From UBA3263 sp964554665 (GTDB lineage Bacteria > Bacteroidota > Bacteroidia > Bacteroidales > Muribaculaceae), in contig CAZKPP010000031.1 of NCBI GenBank assembly GCA_964554665.1, forward strand, positions 1 through 22,421: 22,421 nucleotides of DNA, given 5' to 3'. The translations under genes were made by a program, and so were the position numbers. This document shows positions 7,365 through 14,293 of the stretch, one piece after another. The notes below the pieces were generated by a model. That model saw only the letters and a list, made by a program, of their open reading frames with translations, searched no databases and was not told the origin of the DNA. Position 1 is the first letter of the stretch. Every line of letters starts with the position of its first letter.

Positions 7365-7389
7365 CAGATATAATTATCCGCAGATATAA
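7365..7389 (-). repeat. Two direct repeats of TTATATCTG upstream of the exported-protein gene
   Basis: On the minus strand TTATATCTG occurs at 7389-7381 and again at 7373-7365, exactly 16 bp apart, just before the ATG at 7358. Each contains TATATCTG, one base off the -7 consensus TAnnTTTG, but no TTTG lies at the right distance. They could be a weak promoter or a regulator site. I cannot tell which. Confidence 0.3.
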
Positions 7390-7410
7390 CGAAAAAAGTT
7401 GCGAAAATAT

Positions 7411-7441
7411 TTTGTGGTGTCGAAAAAATTTCGTAACTTTG
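7411..7441 (+). promoter_or_regulatory. Predicted promoter of the ECF sigma-DUF4286-ruvC operon
   Basis: TTTG (7411-7414) and TAACTTTG (7434-7441) are separated by 19 bp, a full match to the Bacteroidetes housekeeping promoter. The predicted start near 7448 leaves a leader of about 98 nt before the ATG at 7546. In that leader I see an A/T-rich tract but no clear hairpin or strong ribosome binding site. The match suggests transcription by the primary sigma factor rather than by the encoded ECF sigma alone. Confidence 0.68.
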
Positions 7442-7545
7442 CACTTACCTGAACTAAAAATTTAATCTCAATAAACCATTTTAACACCATACTGCCTATC
7501 GCCCACTGCTACTCTAAATAATTAAAATTAAGAGACATAGACGCA

Positions 7546-8142
7546 ATGCAGCAACAACTGACTAAGCTCACCGACAAGGAGTTGGTGACCGCTTACGCCA
7601 ATGGTGACAACATGGCTTTCGATACCCTTTTAGGGCGCTACGAAAAACCACTCTTCAGCTATATACTGACCATTGTTAAAGACGAAGACCTGGCAAACGA
7701 CATTTTCCAGGAAACTTTCGTTAAGGCCATCACGGTTATCCGCGAAGGCCGATATGAAGACAACGGTCGCTTCGGAGCTTGGCTCAACCGTGTAGCCCAC
7801 AATAAGATTATCGACCATTATCGCCGCTCCAAAACCGAAAATACCGTCAGCAACGATGCCGACGACGAACTCGACCTTTTCAGCGCCGGTGCGCTGACCC
7901 AGGAATCGATCGAAGACACTATTGTCGGCGATCAGCTCACGCGCGACCTTCGCCGCCTGGTGTCGGAACTCCCCGACGTTCAGCGTCAGGTACTGATGAT
8001 GCGAATCTACCGCGACATGTCGTTCAAAGAAATCGCCGAAGAAACCGGCGTTAGCATCAACACCGCCCTGGGCCGCATGCGCTACGCCCTGCGCAACATG
8101 CGCCGCATGGCCGACGAAAACCGGATTCTGGAATCGGCATGA
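7546..8142 (+). CDS. ECF-type (sigma-70 family) RNA polymerase sigma factor
   Basis: This 198-residue protein has two sigma domains. Region 2 (about 20-95) includes AFDTLLGRYEKPLFSYI, the core-binding DIFQETFVKA and the -10-recognition segment FGAWLNRVAHNKIIDHYRR. Region 4 (about 130-190) includes LPDVQRQVLMMRIYRDMSFKEIA and the helix-turn-helix ETGVSINTALGRMRYALRNM. An acidic linker rich in Asp and Glu joins them. There is no region 1 or 3, as expected for ECF factors. No anti-sigma gene follows. Its stop overlaps the start of the DUF4286 gene by ATGA, so it is probably made in step with that protein and RuvC. Target promoters cannot be predicted from this window. Confidence 0.94.
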   Translation: MQQQLTKLTDKELVTAYANGDNMAFDTLLGRYEKPLFSYILTIVKDEDLANDIFQETFVKAITVIREGRYEDNGRFGAWLNRVAHNKIIDHYRRSKTENTVSNDADDELDLFSAGALTQESIEDTIVGDQLTRDLRRLVSELPDVQRQVLMMRIYRDMSFKEIAEETGVSINTALGRMRYALRNMRRMADENRILESA

Positions 8143-8441
8143 GCGTACTTTTAAACACATCATTCTTTTTTGCCCCGCAGGTTGCCGACGAGGTAAAATC
8201 CGCGCTACGCCTACGCTGGATACCTGCGGCCAACGCTGCCGGCGAGTCGCCCGCAACCTGTTTGCGGCTCCCCGCCGAAGAGGGTATAATGCGCCTGGCC
8301 GTACAAACCCGGTTTGAATCGGCCAAAGCTGCCGAAGACTTTCGCCTGAGCAGCGAACCGATTGCCGCCGAACTTTTCAACAAGCTCGGCGCAGACGCAT
8401 TTACCTGCTTTTCAACAGTCATGGAAATCATTGACCTGTGA
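8139..8441 (+). CDS. DUF4286 family protein
   Basis: This 100-residue cytoplasmic protein has no signal peptide. It fits the DUF4286 pattern: an N-terminal strand (VLLNTSFFF), a helix, RWIPAA near 26-31, a middle strand (RLAVQTRFES), a helix and the closing FSTVMEIIDL. The molecular function of the family is unknown. The small alpha/beta layout suggests a dimeric ferredoxin-like fold, which is my inference. It overlaps the sigma factor stop by 4 nt and its own stop overlaps the ruvC GTG start (GTGA). Being wedged between two coupled genes argues that it is expressed, and close linkage to ruvC is common in Bacteroidales. Confidence 0.8.
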   Translation: MSVLLNTSFFFAPQVADEVKSALRLRWIPAANAAGESPATCLRLPAEEGIMRLAVQTRFESAKAAEDFRLSSEPIAAELFNKLGADAFTCFSTVMEIIDL

Positions 8442-9022
8442 CCCTGCGCGATTTCGATAAAATAATTATAGGCATCGACCCCGGAACCAACGTTATGGGC
8501 TACGGCATTTTGGGCATCGCCCAAAAGAAGCCACATTGCATAGCCCTCGGCGTTATCAAGCTCTCGCGGTTCGAGAGCCACTACCTGCGTTTGCGCCGCA
8601 TCTACGAGCGCGTCCAAGGCCTGGTTGAGCAGTATCTGCCCGACGAAATGGCCATTGAAGCGCCTTTCTTCGGCAAAAACGTGCAGTCTATGCTCAAACT
8701 CGGACGAGCACAAGGCGTTGCCATGGCTGCTGCATTGAGCCGCGACGTGCCCATAACCGAATATGAGCCGCGAAAAATCAAAATGGCAATTACCGGCAAC
8801 GGCGCCGCTTCGAAAGAGCAGGTGCAGGAAATGCTGCGCCGCATCCTCAACATTTCGCGCGAAACGCTCGAAGGCGAAGCCCTCGACGCCACCGACGCCC
8901 TCGGCGCCGCCTTGTGTCATCACTATGAATCGTCGCGCCCGCAAGTTGCCGCGGGCCCTAAGTCGTGGAAAGACTTCATAGCCAAGAATCCCGACCGCAT
9001 AACTCAGCCCAAAAAGCAGTAG
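8438..9022 (+). CDS. ruvC: Holliday junction resolvase RuvC (crossover junction endodeoxyribonuclease)
   Basis: RuvC is the dimeric nuclease that cuts Holliday junctions with RuvAB during recombination repair. The protein has 194 residues and starts with GTG at 8438, whose GTGA overlaps the DUF4286 stop. The four acidic active-site residues are present: D14 in IGIDPGT, E74 in AIEAPFF, and D150 and D153 in LDATDAL. The family segment GKNVQSMLKLGRAQGVA follows E74. The length is slightly above the E. coli protein owing to a few extra N-terminal residues and a basic tail (ITQPKKQ). It closes the sigma-DUF4286-ruvC operon; ruvA and ruvB are not in this window. Confidence 0.96.
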   Translation: MTLRDFDKIIIGIDPGTNVMGYGILGIAQKKPHCIALGVIKLSRFESHYLRLRRIYERVQGLVEQYLPDEMAIEAPFFGKNVQSMLKLGRAQGVAMAAALSRDVPITEYEPRKIKMAITGNGAASKEQVQEMLRRILNISRETLEGEALDATDALGAALCHHYESSRPQVAAGPKSWKDFIAKNPDRITQPKKQ

Positions 9023-9041
9023 CTGCAAAAACTTTTTGCAG
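9023..9041 (+). terminator. Short inverted repeat after ruvC, possible weak terminator
   Basis: CTGCAAAAA and TTTTTGCAG flank one C, starting on the base after the ruvC stop. The GC part of the stem is only four pairs and only three T follow, so termination would be weak. Read-through into the pilus genes is quite possible. Confidence 0.35.
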
Positions 9042-9047
9042 TTTAAT

Positions 9048-9101
9048 GATGTTAATAATGCATAGCCGATGTAAGGCTACGCATTATGCGTGAATAACAT
9101 C
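9048..9101 (+). promoter_or_regulatory. Long hairpin in the leader of the pilus operon, ending at the start codon
   Basis: Two nested stems are visible. The inner stem pairs ATAATGCATAGCC (9055-9067) with GGCTACGCATTAT (9075-9087) around a 7-nt loop, with one imperfect A/C position. The outer stem pairs GATGTTA (9048-9054) with TAACATC (9095-9101), leaving GCGTGAA as a one-sided bulge. The last paired base is immediately before the ATG at 9102, and no T-run follows, so this is not a normal intrinsic terminator. As RNA it would hide the ribosome landing site. Translational control is an inference. No TAnnTTTG promoter is visible in 9023-9101. Confidence 0.55.
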
Positions 9102-10343
9102 ATGAAAAAAACTGCTCTGCTACTATTACTACTTCCCTTTTTCGGCCAGACCTTTGGCAGCGAAAAAGCCGACTCCATAGAAATCGGCTTCAAGCAATCG
9201 CACATAGAGTATGACCCGACAATCGACCGCAACGGCGAACGCATCGACAGCATTATCGCCAAGATGAAGGCCGACACGGTTGCCCGCGTCAACCGCCGCA
9301 TACGCAACATCGAGGTTGTTGGCGCCGCTTCGCCCGAAGGCTCGGTGCGCTTCAACCAATATTTGTCGGAACAGCGAGCAGTAACTCTTTTTGATATTTT
9401 CCGCAGTCGCGGACTCGTTGGCGACTCGGCAGTCAGCTTCACCTATCTCGGTCGCGACTGGCAGGGCCTCCGCAGCCGGGTCGAAGCCGACACCAATGTT
9501 CCCGACCGCGCCGACGTTTTAGCGCTCCTGACCGAAATCACCGAGCGCCCCGCAACGGTCAGCCACCCGCTGCGCCGCCTAAAATCTATCGGGAACTTTC
9601 AACCCTACCTTTATTTATATAATAATATATTTCCATCGCTGCGCCGCTCAACCCTGGTTGTGACCTACGATGAGCGTCCGCTCTATACTCCTGTTCCTGC
9701 AGCCTCTCCGGCCCTTGAGGTCATTGGTATGAATACGGCTGCCCTACCCTTCATGACCATGAAATCCGACGCCGGAAAGCCATTCTACATGGCCGTCAAG
9801 ACCAATATGCTCTACGATGCCGCCCTGCTCCCCAACCTCGGAGCGGAATTCTATGTCGGCAAGAACTGGTCGGTATTCGGCGACTGGATGTACGGCTGGT
9901 GGGACAGAAACAGCACCCACTTCTACTGGCGTGCTTACGGTGGCACAGTTGGTGTTCGCCGCTGGTTTGGTCGCGCAGCCGACCTCAAGCCGCTTACCGG
10001 CCACCATTTGGGTCTGTTTGCCGGCGCCGTTACCTTCGACTTTGAACTCGGCGGCCAAGGATACATGGGCGGTGTGCCCAAAGGCACCCTCTGGGACCGC
10101 GCGCTGGTCGTTGCCGGCGTTGAATACGGTTATTCCCTCCCTGTTACCCGCAGGCTGAATATCGACTTTACCATCGGTTTAGGCTACATGGGCGGCAAGG
10201 TAATTAAATACTCTCCCTACGAAAATTTCTACCGCTGGGAATCGACCGACCGCATGAATTGGGTCGGACCGACTAAACTCGAAGTTGCCCTCGTTTGGCT
10301 TATTGGCCATGGCAACGTCAACAGGAAAGGAGTTGAACTATGA
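9102..10343 (+). CDS. OmpA-like and DUF3575 domain protein of a type V pilus-like operon
   Basis: This 413-residue exported protein starts at the ATG at 9102. A GTG four codons upstream lies within the leader hairpin and is rejected. Residues 1-19 are a signal peptide. Residues about 25-105 resemble an OmpA C-terminal domain, with VGAASPEGSVRFNQYLSEQRA matching the family's G-x-x-S-x-x-G ... N-x-x-L-S-x-x-R-A pattern, which suggests peptidoglycan contact. Residues about 225-402 are DUF3575: KTNMLYDAALLPNLGAEFY, DWMYGWW and the YGGTVGVRRWFG strand, with an alternating pattern suggesting an outer-membrane beta structure. Such genes commonly lead Bacteroidales fimbrillin operons. Its stop overlaps the next start by ATGA. 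The precise role in pilus assembly is unknown. Confidence 0.85.
   Translation: MKKTALLLLLLPFFGQTFGSEKADSIEIGFKQSHIEYDPTIDRNGERIDSIIAKMKADTVARVNRRIRNIEVVGAASPEGSVRFNQYLSEQRAVTLFDIFRSRGLVGDSAVSFTYLGRDWQGLRSRVEADTNVPDRADVLALLTEITERPATVSHPLRRLKSIGNFQPYLYLYNNIFPSLRRSTLVVTYDERPLYTPVPAASPALEVIGMNTAALPFMTMKSDAGKPFYMAVKTNMLYDAALLPNLGAEFYVGKNWSVFGDWMYGWWDRNSTHFYWRAYGGTVGVRRWFGRAADLKPLTGHHLGLFAGAVTFDFELGGQGYMGGVPKGTLWDRALVVAGVEYGYSLPVTRRLNIDFTIGLGYMGGKVIKYSPYENFYRWESTDRMNWVGPTKLEVALVWLIGHGNVNRKGVEL
10327..10332 (+). promoter_or_regulatory. Strong Shine-Dalgarno sequence for the DUF5119 gene
   Basis: AAGGAG lies 7 nt before the ATG at 10340, inside the last codons of the DUF3575 gene. Strong Shine-Dalgarno sites are uncommon in Bacteroidetes, so this start may be translated more efficiently than coupling alone would give. 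Confidence 0.55.
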
Positions 10344-11311
10344 AAAAACTCTCTGCTTTAGCCCTTTCGGCCTTGATGGTTCTCGGCGCAACCTCGTGTC
10401 GCCATAAGGAACTCTACATTGTTGAAGAGCCTGCCGCAACTATGACCCGCATTCAAGTGGTGTTTGACTGGCGAGACGCCCCCGAAGCGTCACCTGAATC
10501 TATGGCCATGTATCTCTACGACGACGCCGACAGCAACCCTCTGCGCTATATTTTTTCAAACAGCAAGGGAGGCGAAATCCGTGCACCTTTCGGAGCACAC
10601 AGCGCTATCTGCCTGAACGCCGACAATACCGACTGGGCTCGCCTCTTCAACAGCGAAAGCACCAACACCTTTGAAGTGCGCACGCCCGATGCTGCCGAAA
10701 TCGCCGTCGCACAGGGTTTCGACACACGCTCCATGCCTCGCGTGTCTGGCACCGAGAGCGAGCGACTCGCATCCACTCCCGGCATGCTCTATGGTGCTCC
10801 CAAAGAGCAATTCATGCTCGCCAACCACGGAGGCACCGACACTATCCGACTCTATCCCCACGAACTCGTTTGTCACTACACAGTGGATATTTACGACGTT
10901 GAGAATCTCGACCGCGTTAAATCCACCACTCTCGACGCCACCCTGTCGGGCATGGCCGAAGGCGTCAACATAAGCCGCGGAGTCGGCACTGACGTTCCTG
11001 CCACTCTCACTTGCACCTTGAAGGCCACTGCCGCCGAAAGCCGGCTCCACGGTGAGTTCCTGACCTTTGGCGAATGCGAAACGCTGAGCAAGCGCCACTC
11101 GCTGACGGTTTACTCCGTAATGGCCAACGGCGAAAAGTGGAGCCACACGTTTGATGTTACCGACCAGGTCTGTCAAGCTCCCGACCCGCGCCACGTACAC
11201 ATTGTTTTGCACGGCCTGTCACTTCCGCAACCCGGCCCGCAAGGGGGCGACAGCGGCATGACAGTCAACGTCAACGGCTGGCAAACGGTTAACATTGACC
11301 TGAAGATGTAA
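10340..11311 (+). CDS. DUF5119 family lipoprotein (Mfa2/FimB-like pilus accessory protein)
   Basis: This 323-residue predicted lipoprotein has a signal of 19 residues and a lipobox GATSC with cysteine 20, then RHKELY. It follows the DUF5119/Mfa2-like pattern: TRIQVVFDWRDAPEASPESM near 36-55, MYLYDDADSNPLRY, GGEIRAPFG and the AICLNADN strand. A proline- and glycine-rich region (PQPGPQGGDSG) precedes the last strand, VNVNGWQTVNIDLKM. Proteins in this position usually anchor or cap fimbriae on the outer membrane; that role here is inferred. It overlaps the DUF3575 gene by 4 nt and is followed after 66 nt by the fimbrillin gene. Assignment to the broad fimbrial group is firmer than to DUF5119 itself. 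Confidence 0.75.
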   Translation: MKKLSALALSALMVLGATSCRHKELYIVEEPAATMTRIQVVFDWRDAPEASPESMAMYLYDDADSNPLRYIFSNSKGGEIRAPFGAHSAICLNADNTDWARLFNSESTNTFEVRTPDAAEIAVAQGFDTRSMPRVSGTESERLASTPGMLYGAPKEQFMLANHGGTDTIRLYPHELVCHYTVDIYDVENLDRVKSTTLDATLSGMAEGVNISRGVGTDVPATLTCTLKATAAESRLHGEFLTFGECETLSKRHSLTVYSVMANGEKWSHTFDVTDQVCQAPDPRHVHIVLHGLSLPQPGPQGGDSGMTVNVNGWQTVNIDLKM

Positions 11312-11377
11312 AGCCGGGTTAAAAACTTTTTCGAATTCTAAATGTTTATATAATAAAACTTCTAACTTACTACCGTT

Positions 11378-12487
11378 ATGAAAAAAACACCATTGTTTGC
11401 TGCTGCAATAGCAACCCTGGCCCTTGCCTCATGTTCAGACCAGGACAACCTCAGCGTGGCTCCCACATCACTCGACCCCGACGCCATTGCTTTCCGTTCA
11501 GCCGTTGGCTCGCGTGCAACTGAAACCACCAACGCCAACATAAACGAAATCTATGTTACTTCGTTTATCAACAAAACCAAACCGTATTTCCAGAACGCCA
11601 AGTTCACCAAAGGCGCCGACTCGTTCTTTACCTCTACCGGCGACTATACCTGGCTCTCCCCTACCGATACCCTGCAATTCATAAGCATTTCGCCCGCACC
11701 CGAAACCTTTGAGGAATATGGCGGCGAATTTGAAATCGGCGACGGCACCATGGCCCTCAACAACTTCAGCATTCCTGAAAACATTGCCGACCAGTTTGAC
11801 TTTATTTCAGCCAATGCTACCGGCGTTAAGAGAACCGACTCCAAAACCGGCGTAGAACTCACGTTCGACCACCGTCTGGCTCAGGTTGAAATCCGCGCCA
11901 AATCGGCCAACAAAACCTATAACTACGAAGTTACCGGCGTGCGTATCGGCCGCGTTCAATATATGGGTTCCTTCGACTTCCAGACCAACCAGTGGACCCT
12001 CGACGACTGGCACGACACCGCAGTTTACGACATCTCCTTCTCGCCCTTTGAACTTACCGACTCCGCTCAGTCGCTTATGGGCGATGCAGGCAACGCAATG
12101 CTGATGCCTCAGCAGCTTACTCCCTGGAGTCCTCAAGGTGACCCCGACAACGTAGCCCGCGAAAGCTACATCTCCGTTCAGGTTAAGATTACCCGTAAGG
12201 ATACCGGCGTGCAGGTTTACCCCTTCACTTCAAGCTATCAGGGCCCCGATACCCGCAGCTACGCCTGGGCTTCAATTCCTCTGGGCAGCAACTGGGAAGC
12301 CGGTAAAAAATATGTCTACACTCTTGACTTCACCGACGGTGCCGGTAACGTAGACCCCGATGACCCGACCCCGGGCGAACCTATCCTTGGCGAACTTAAG
12401 TTTACCGTCAAAGTCAACCAGTGGCTCGACACCGATAACGCCGTTGCCGTTAAACCCGACTATTCCGGCACTACCGGCATCAAATAA
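11378..12487 (+). CDS. Fimbrillin family (Mfa1-like) lipoprotein, putative type V pilus subunit
   Basis: This 369-residue lipoprotein has the signal and lipobox LASC with cysteine 19. The mature N-terminus contains IAFRSAVGSRATET; Arg40 and Arg46 are plausible sites for the trypsin-like cleavage that frees a type V pilin for strand exchange. Two beta-rich domains follow, and the C-terminal KFTVKVNQWLD resembles the closing strand of Mfa-like fimbrillins. It is probably the structural or tip subunit, made as a lipid-linked precursor, exported and assembled on the cell surface. The 66-nt gap before it has no visible promoter, so it should share the transcript of the two preceding genes. A strong terminator follows 25 nt after the stop. 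Confidence 0.85.
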   Translation: MKKTPLFAAAIATLALASCSDQDNLSVAPTSLDPDAIAFRSAVGSRATETTNANINEIYVTSFINKTKPYFQNAKFTKGADSFFTSTGDYTWLSPTDTLQFISISPAPETFEEYGGEFEIGDGTMALNNFSIPENIADQFDFISANATGVKRTDSKTGVELTFDHRLAQVEIRAKSANKTYNYEVTGVRIGRVQYMGSFDFQTNQWTLDDWHDTAVYDISFSPFELTDSAQSLMGDAGNAMLMPQQLTPWSPQGDPDNVARESYISVQVKITRKDTGVQVYPFTSSYQGPDTRSYAWASIPLGSNWEAGKKYVYTLDFTDGAGNVDPDDPTPGEPILGELKFTVKVNQWLDTDNAVAVKPDYSGTTGIK

Positions 12488-12512
12488 ACTAAACGATAAT
12501 AACCTATTATAT

Positions 12513-12565
12513 AGGCCTGTCCACGCTATGAAAAGTAGCGTAGACAGGCCTTTAAAACTTTTTAA
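12513..12565 (+). terminator. Strong intrinsic terminator of the pilus operon
   Basis: Arms AGGCCTGTCCACGCTA (12513-12528) and TAGCGTAGACAGGCCT (12536-12551) pair over 16 bp with one C/A mismatch around a 7-nt loop. They are followed by TTAAAACTTTTT. The stem is far more stable than the other hairpins in the window. It separates the pilus operon from the ABC transporter operon, whose promoter starts 21 bp later. Confidence 0.88.
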
Positions 12566-12585
12566 CATATTTTTTGGCGGAAAAG

Positions 12586-12617
12586 TTTGGTGGATTGAAA
12601 AACGTGTCGTACCTTTG
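12586..12617 (+). promoter_or_regulatory. Predicted promoter of the ABC transporter/GIN/GntR/exporter operon
   Basis: TTTG (12586-12589) and TACCTTTG (12610-12617) are 20 bp apart, matching the Bacteroidetes consensus. The predicted start near 12624 gives a leader of only about 19 nt before the ATG at 12643. No other promoter of this type was seen in the gaps up to 20858. The leader repeats CACTATGA, which creates the three-codon frame ATG ACA CTA TGA at 12635-12646, whose stop overlaps the real start. Confidence 0.65.
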
Positions 12618-12642
12618 CGGTGTATTAGTACACTATGACACT

Positions 12643-13476
12643 ATGATTACAATTAACAACATCTCTTATGCCTATCCGGGCAACGCCACAAATGCCCTGG
12701 CTAACATCACTTTGCAATTTAAGCCCGGAGCAACCTACGGCCTGCTCGGCGCCAACGGCACCGGCAAGTCTACCCTGCTCTACTGCATCGCCGGACTTCT
12801 GAAACCGAAAAGCGGCACTGTAGAACTCGGCGGAACGGAAACTTTCAAACGTCTGCCATCTACATTGAGCGAGATTTTTCTCGTGCCCGAAGAGTTTGAC
12901 ATGCCGCCGATTCTGCTGGCCGACTACGTTAAACAAAACGCCAAGTTCTATCCGCGCTTCTCGGCCGAACAGCTCGAAAAATATCTTGATCACTTCAGGC
13001 TTACGCCGGACATACATCTGGGGCGCCTGTCGATGGGTCAGCGCAAAAAAGCATTCATAGCTTTTGCCATGGCCTGCAATACCGAAGTTCTGCTGATGGA
13101 CGAGCCGACCAACGGCCTCGACATTCCCGGTAAGGTAGAATTTCGCCGTGCGGTAGTTTCGGCCATGAACGACGATCGCATCATCATTATCTCCACCCAC
13201 CAGGTGCGCGACCTCGACCGCGTTCTCGACCATCTGGTAATGATTTCGCCAACCGGAGTAGTGCTCGACCGCTCCATTGCCTCGCTACAAGAAAACTTCC
13301 AGTTTATCTTCACCCCCAACCGCGACTCGGTTGCCGACACTCTTTGGTGCCAGCCCACATTAGGAGGCTATAATATCATACGCCCGCGCGGAACCGAAGA
13401 TTCCGAAACCGAGGTTAACCTCGAAAGCCTATTTGAATTTGCATTTTCCAACCCGAATTTCTTCAACCAAAAATGA
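12643..13476 (+). CDS. ABC transporter ATP-binding protein
   Basis: This 277-residue nucleotide-binding subunit starts at the ATG at 12643 (MITINNISYAYPG), the usual beginning of the domain. An in-frame upstream extension would start before the promoter and is rejected. Walker A is GANGTGKST (36-44), the signature is LSMGQ (129-133), Walker B is VLLMDEP with catalytic Glu154, and the switch histidine is H186 in STH. The Q-loop position reads LVPEEFDMP instead of containing a clear Gln, a form I associate with the YtrB-like group. A roughly 80-residue C-terminal extension follows the ATPase core. It overlaps the permease start by ATGA, so the two form one transporter. The substrate is unknown. 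Confidence 0.92.
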   Translation: MITINNISYAYPGNATNALANITLQFKPGATYGLLGANGTGKSTLLYCIAGLLKPKSGTVELGGTETFKRLPSTLSEIFLVPEEFDMPPILLADYVKQNAKFYPRFSAEQLEKYLDHFRLTPDIHLGRLSMGQRKKAFIAFAMACNTEVLLMDEPTNGLDIPGKVEFRRAVVSAMNDDRIIIISTHQVRDLDRVLDHLVMISPTGVVLDRSIASLQENFQFIFTPNRDSVADTLWCQPTLGGYNIIRPRGTEDSETEVNLESLFEFAFSNPNFFNQK

Positions 13477-14273
13477 TTACTCCTTCGGATAAATACTCCA
13501 CACGCAGAATGTGGACCGTTGTGCAACACCACTGCGTTGCCAACTCTCGCAACCTGGCAATCAGCGCAGCCGTAATCTTCGGCCTGGTATTTCTTATGTC
13601 GCTGCTTATGAGCAAGATGCTGCGCGGCGAAGCCGATGCACGCGCCATCAGCCTTTCGTTCTTCTACCTGTTTATTGCCGGCTTGACCACCAATATTCTC
13701 GGCTCGCTCACTTTCAACGGCTACTCCACCAAGCCCAAACGCATCTCCGCAATGATGCTTCCTGCCAAAAAGAGCGAAAAGTTCATTGCCATGAATGTTA
13801 TCAACATTGTTTTCGGCAATCTGCTGCTGATCGCAACCTTTATCGTCAGCGACATCATAACCGCCGCCATGTTTAACCTCCAGCCGCTGTCGAGCGAGCT
13901 AACGGCAGTTTTCAACTTCGAATACCGTCAGGTGCCGACTCTTATATGGTTCGGCGGCGTCGGATATTTCCTGCTAATTCAGGCTATATACGTGCTCGGT
14001 TCGGCGCTGTGGCCCAAGATGTCGTTCCTGAAAACGTTCGTTGCAATCAGCGTTGTGCAAACCGTTTTGACTATTCTCATTCCCTTTGCGCTGGTGGGTG
14101 ACTGGGTGTATGTCCTCTCCGATTTTATCCGCAGCTTTGACCTCGACATCAGCGACGCTATCAAGATTGCCTGGGTTATGATAGGCATTCTCTATGCGAT
14201 TATTGCCGGCGTTTACTATCTGGCGTGGATTCGCTTCCGCAATCTGGCCGTTGCCAAACGCTTCCTCTCTTAA
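13473..14273 (+). CDS. ABC transporter permease-like membrane protein
   Basis: The protein has 266 residues with about six hydrophobic helices: near 28-46, 62-83, 108-132, 152-175, 183-205 and 232-252. A cytoplasmic N-terminal segment precedes the first helix, and a short basic end (RFRNLAVAKRFLS) closes the chain. The segment KRISAMMLPAKKSEKFIAMNV between helices 2 and 3 resembles the coupling region of Bacteroidetes ABC-2-type permeases. The start overlaps the ATPase gene by 4 nt. The length and layout suit a permease that dimerises. Direction of transport is not shown by the sequence, but ABC-2-type systems generally export. Confidence 0.8.
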   Translation: MITPSDKYSTRRMWTVVQHHCVANSRNLAISAAVIFGLVFLMSLLMSKMLRGEADARAISLSFFYLFIAGLTTNILGSLTFNGYSTKPKRISAMMLPAKKSEKFIAMNVINIVFGNLLLIATFIVSDIITAAMFNLQPLSSELTAVFNFEYRQVPTLIWFGGVGYFLLIQAIYVLGSALWPKMSFLKTFVAISVVQTVLTILIPFALVGDWVYVLSDFIRSFDLDISDAIKIAWVMIGILYAIIAGVYYLAWIRFRNLAVAKRFLS

Positions 14274-14293
14274 CTCCTAAACTCTACATCAAC

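Noticed and set aside
8057..9028. A 323-codon open frame antisense to the sigma factor end, the DUF4286 gene and ruvC
   Set aside because: It lies fully opposite three recognisable genes, has no family features or signal, and is rich in Ala/Gly/Arg as expected of a shadow frame in GC-rich DNA.
9048..9101. Invertible promoter flanked by GATGTTA/TAACATC, as seen at some Bacteroides surface loci
   Set aside because: Only 40 bp lie between the 7-bp repeats, they contain no promoter boxes, and no invertase gene is nearby. An RNA hairpin explains the inner pairing better.
9048..9101. The same hairpin as an intrinsic terminator of ruvC
   Set aside because: It is followed by ATGAAAAAAACTG, not by a T-run, and it touches a start codon.
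10556..11212. A 218-codon open frame antisense to the DUF5119 gene
   Set aside because: The opposite strand carries a lipoprotein in a coupled operon; the antisense product resembles no family.
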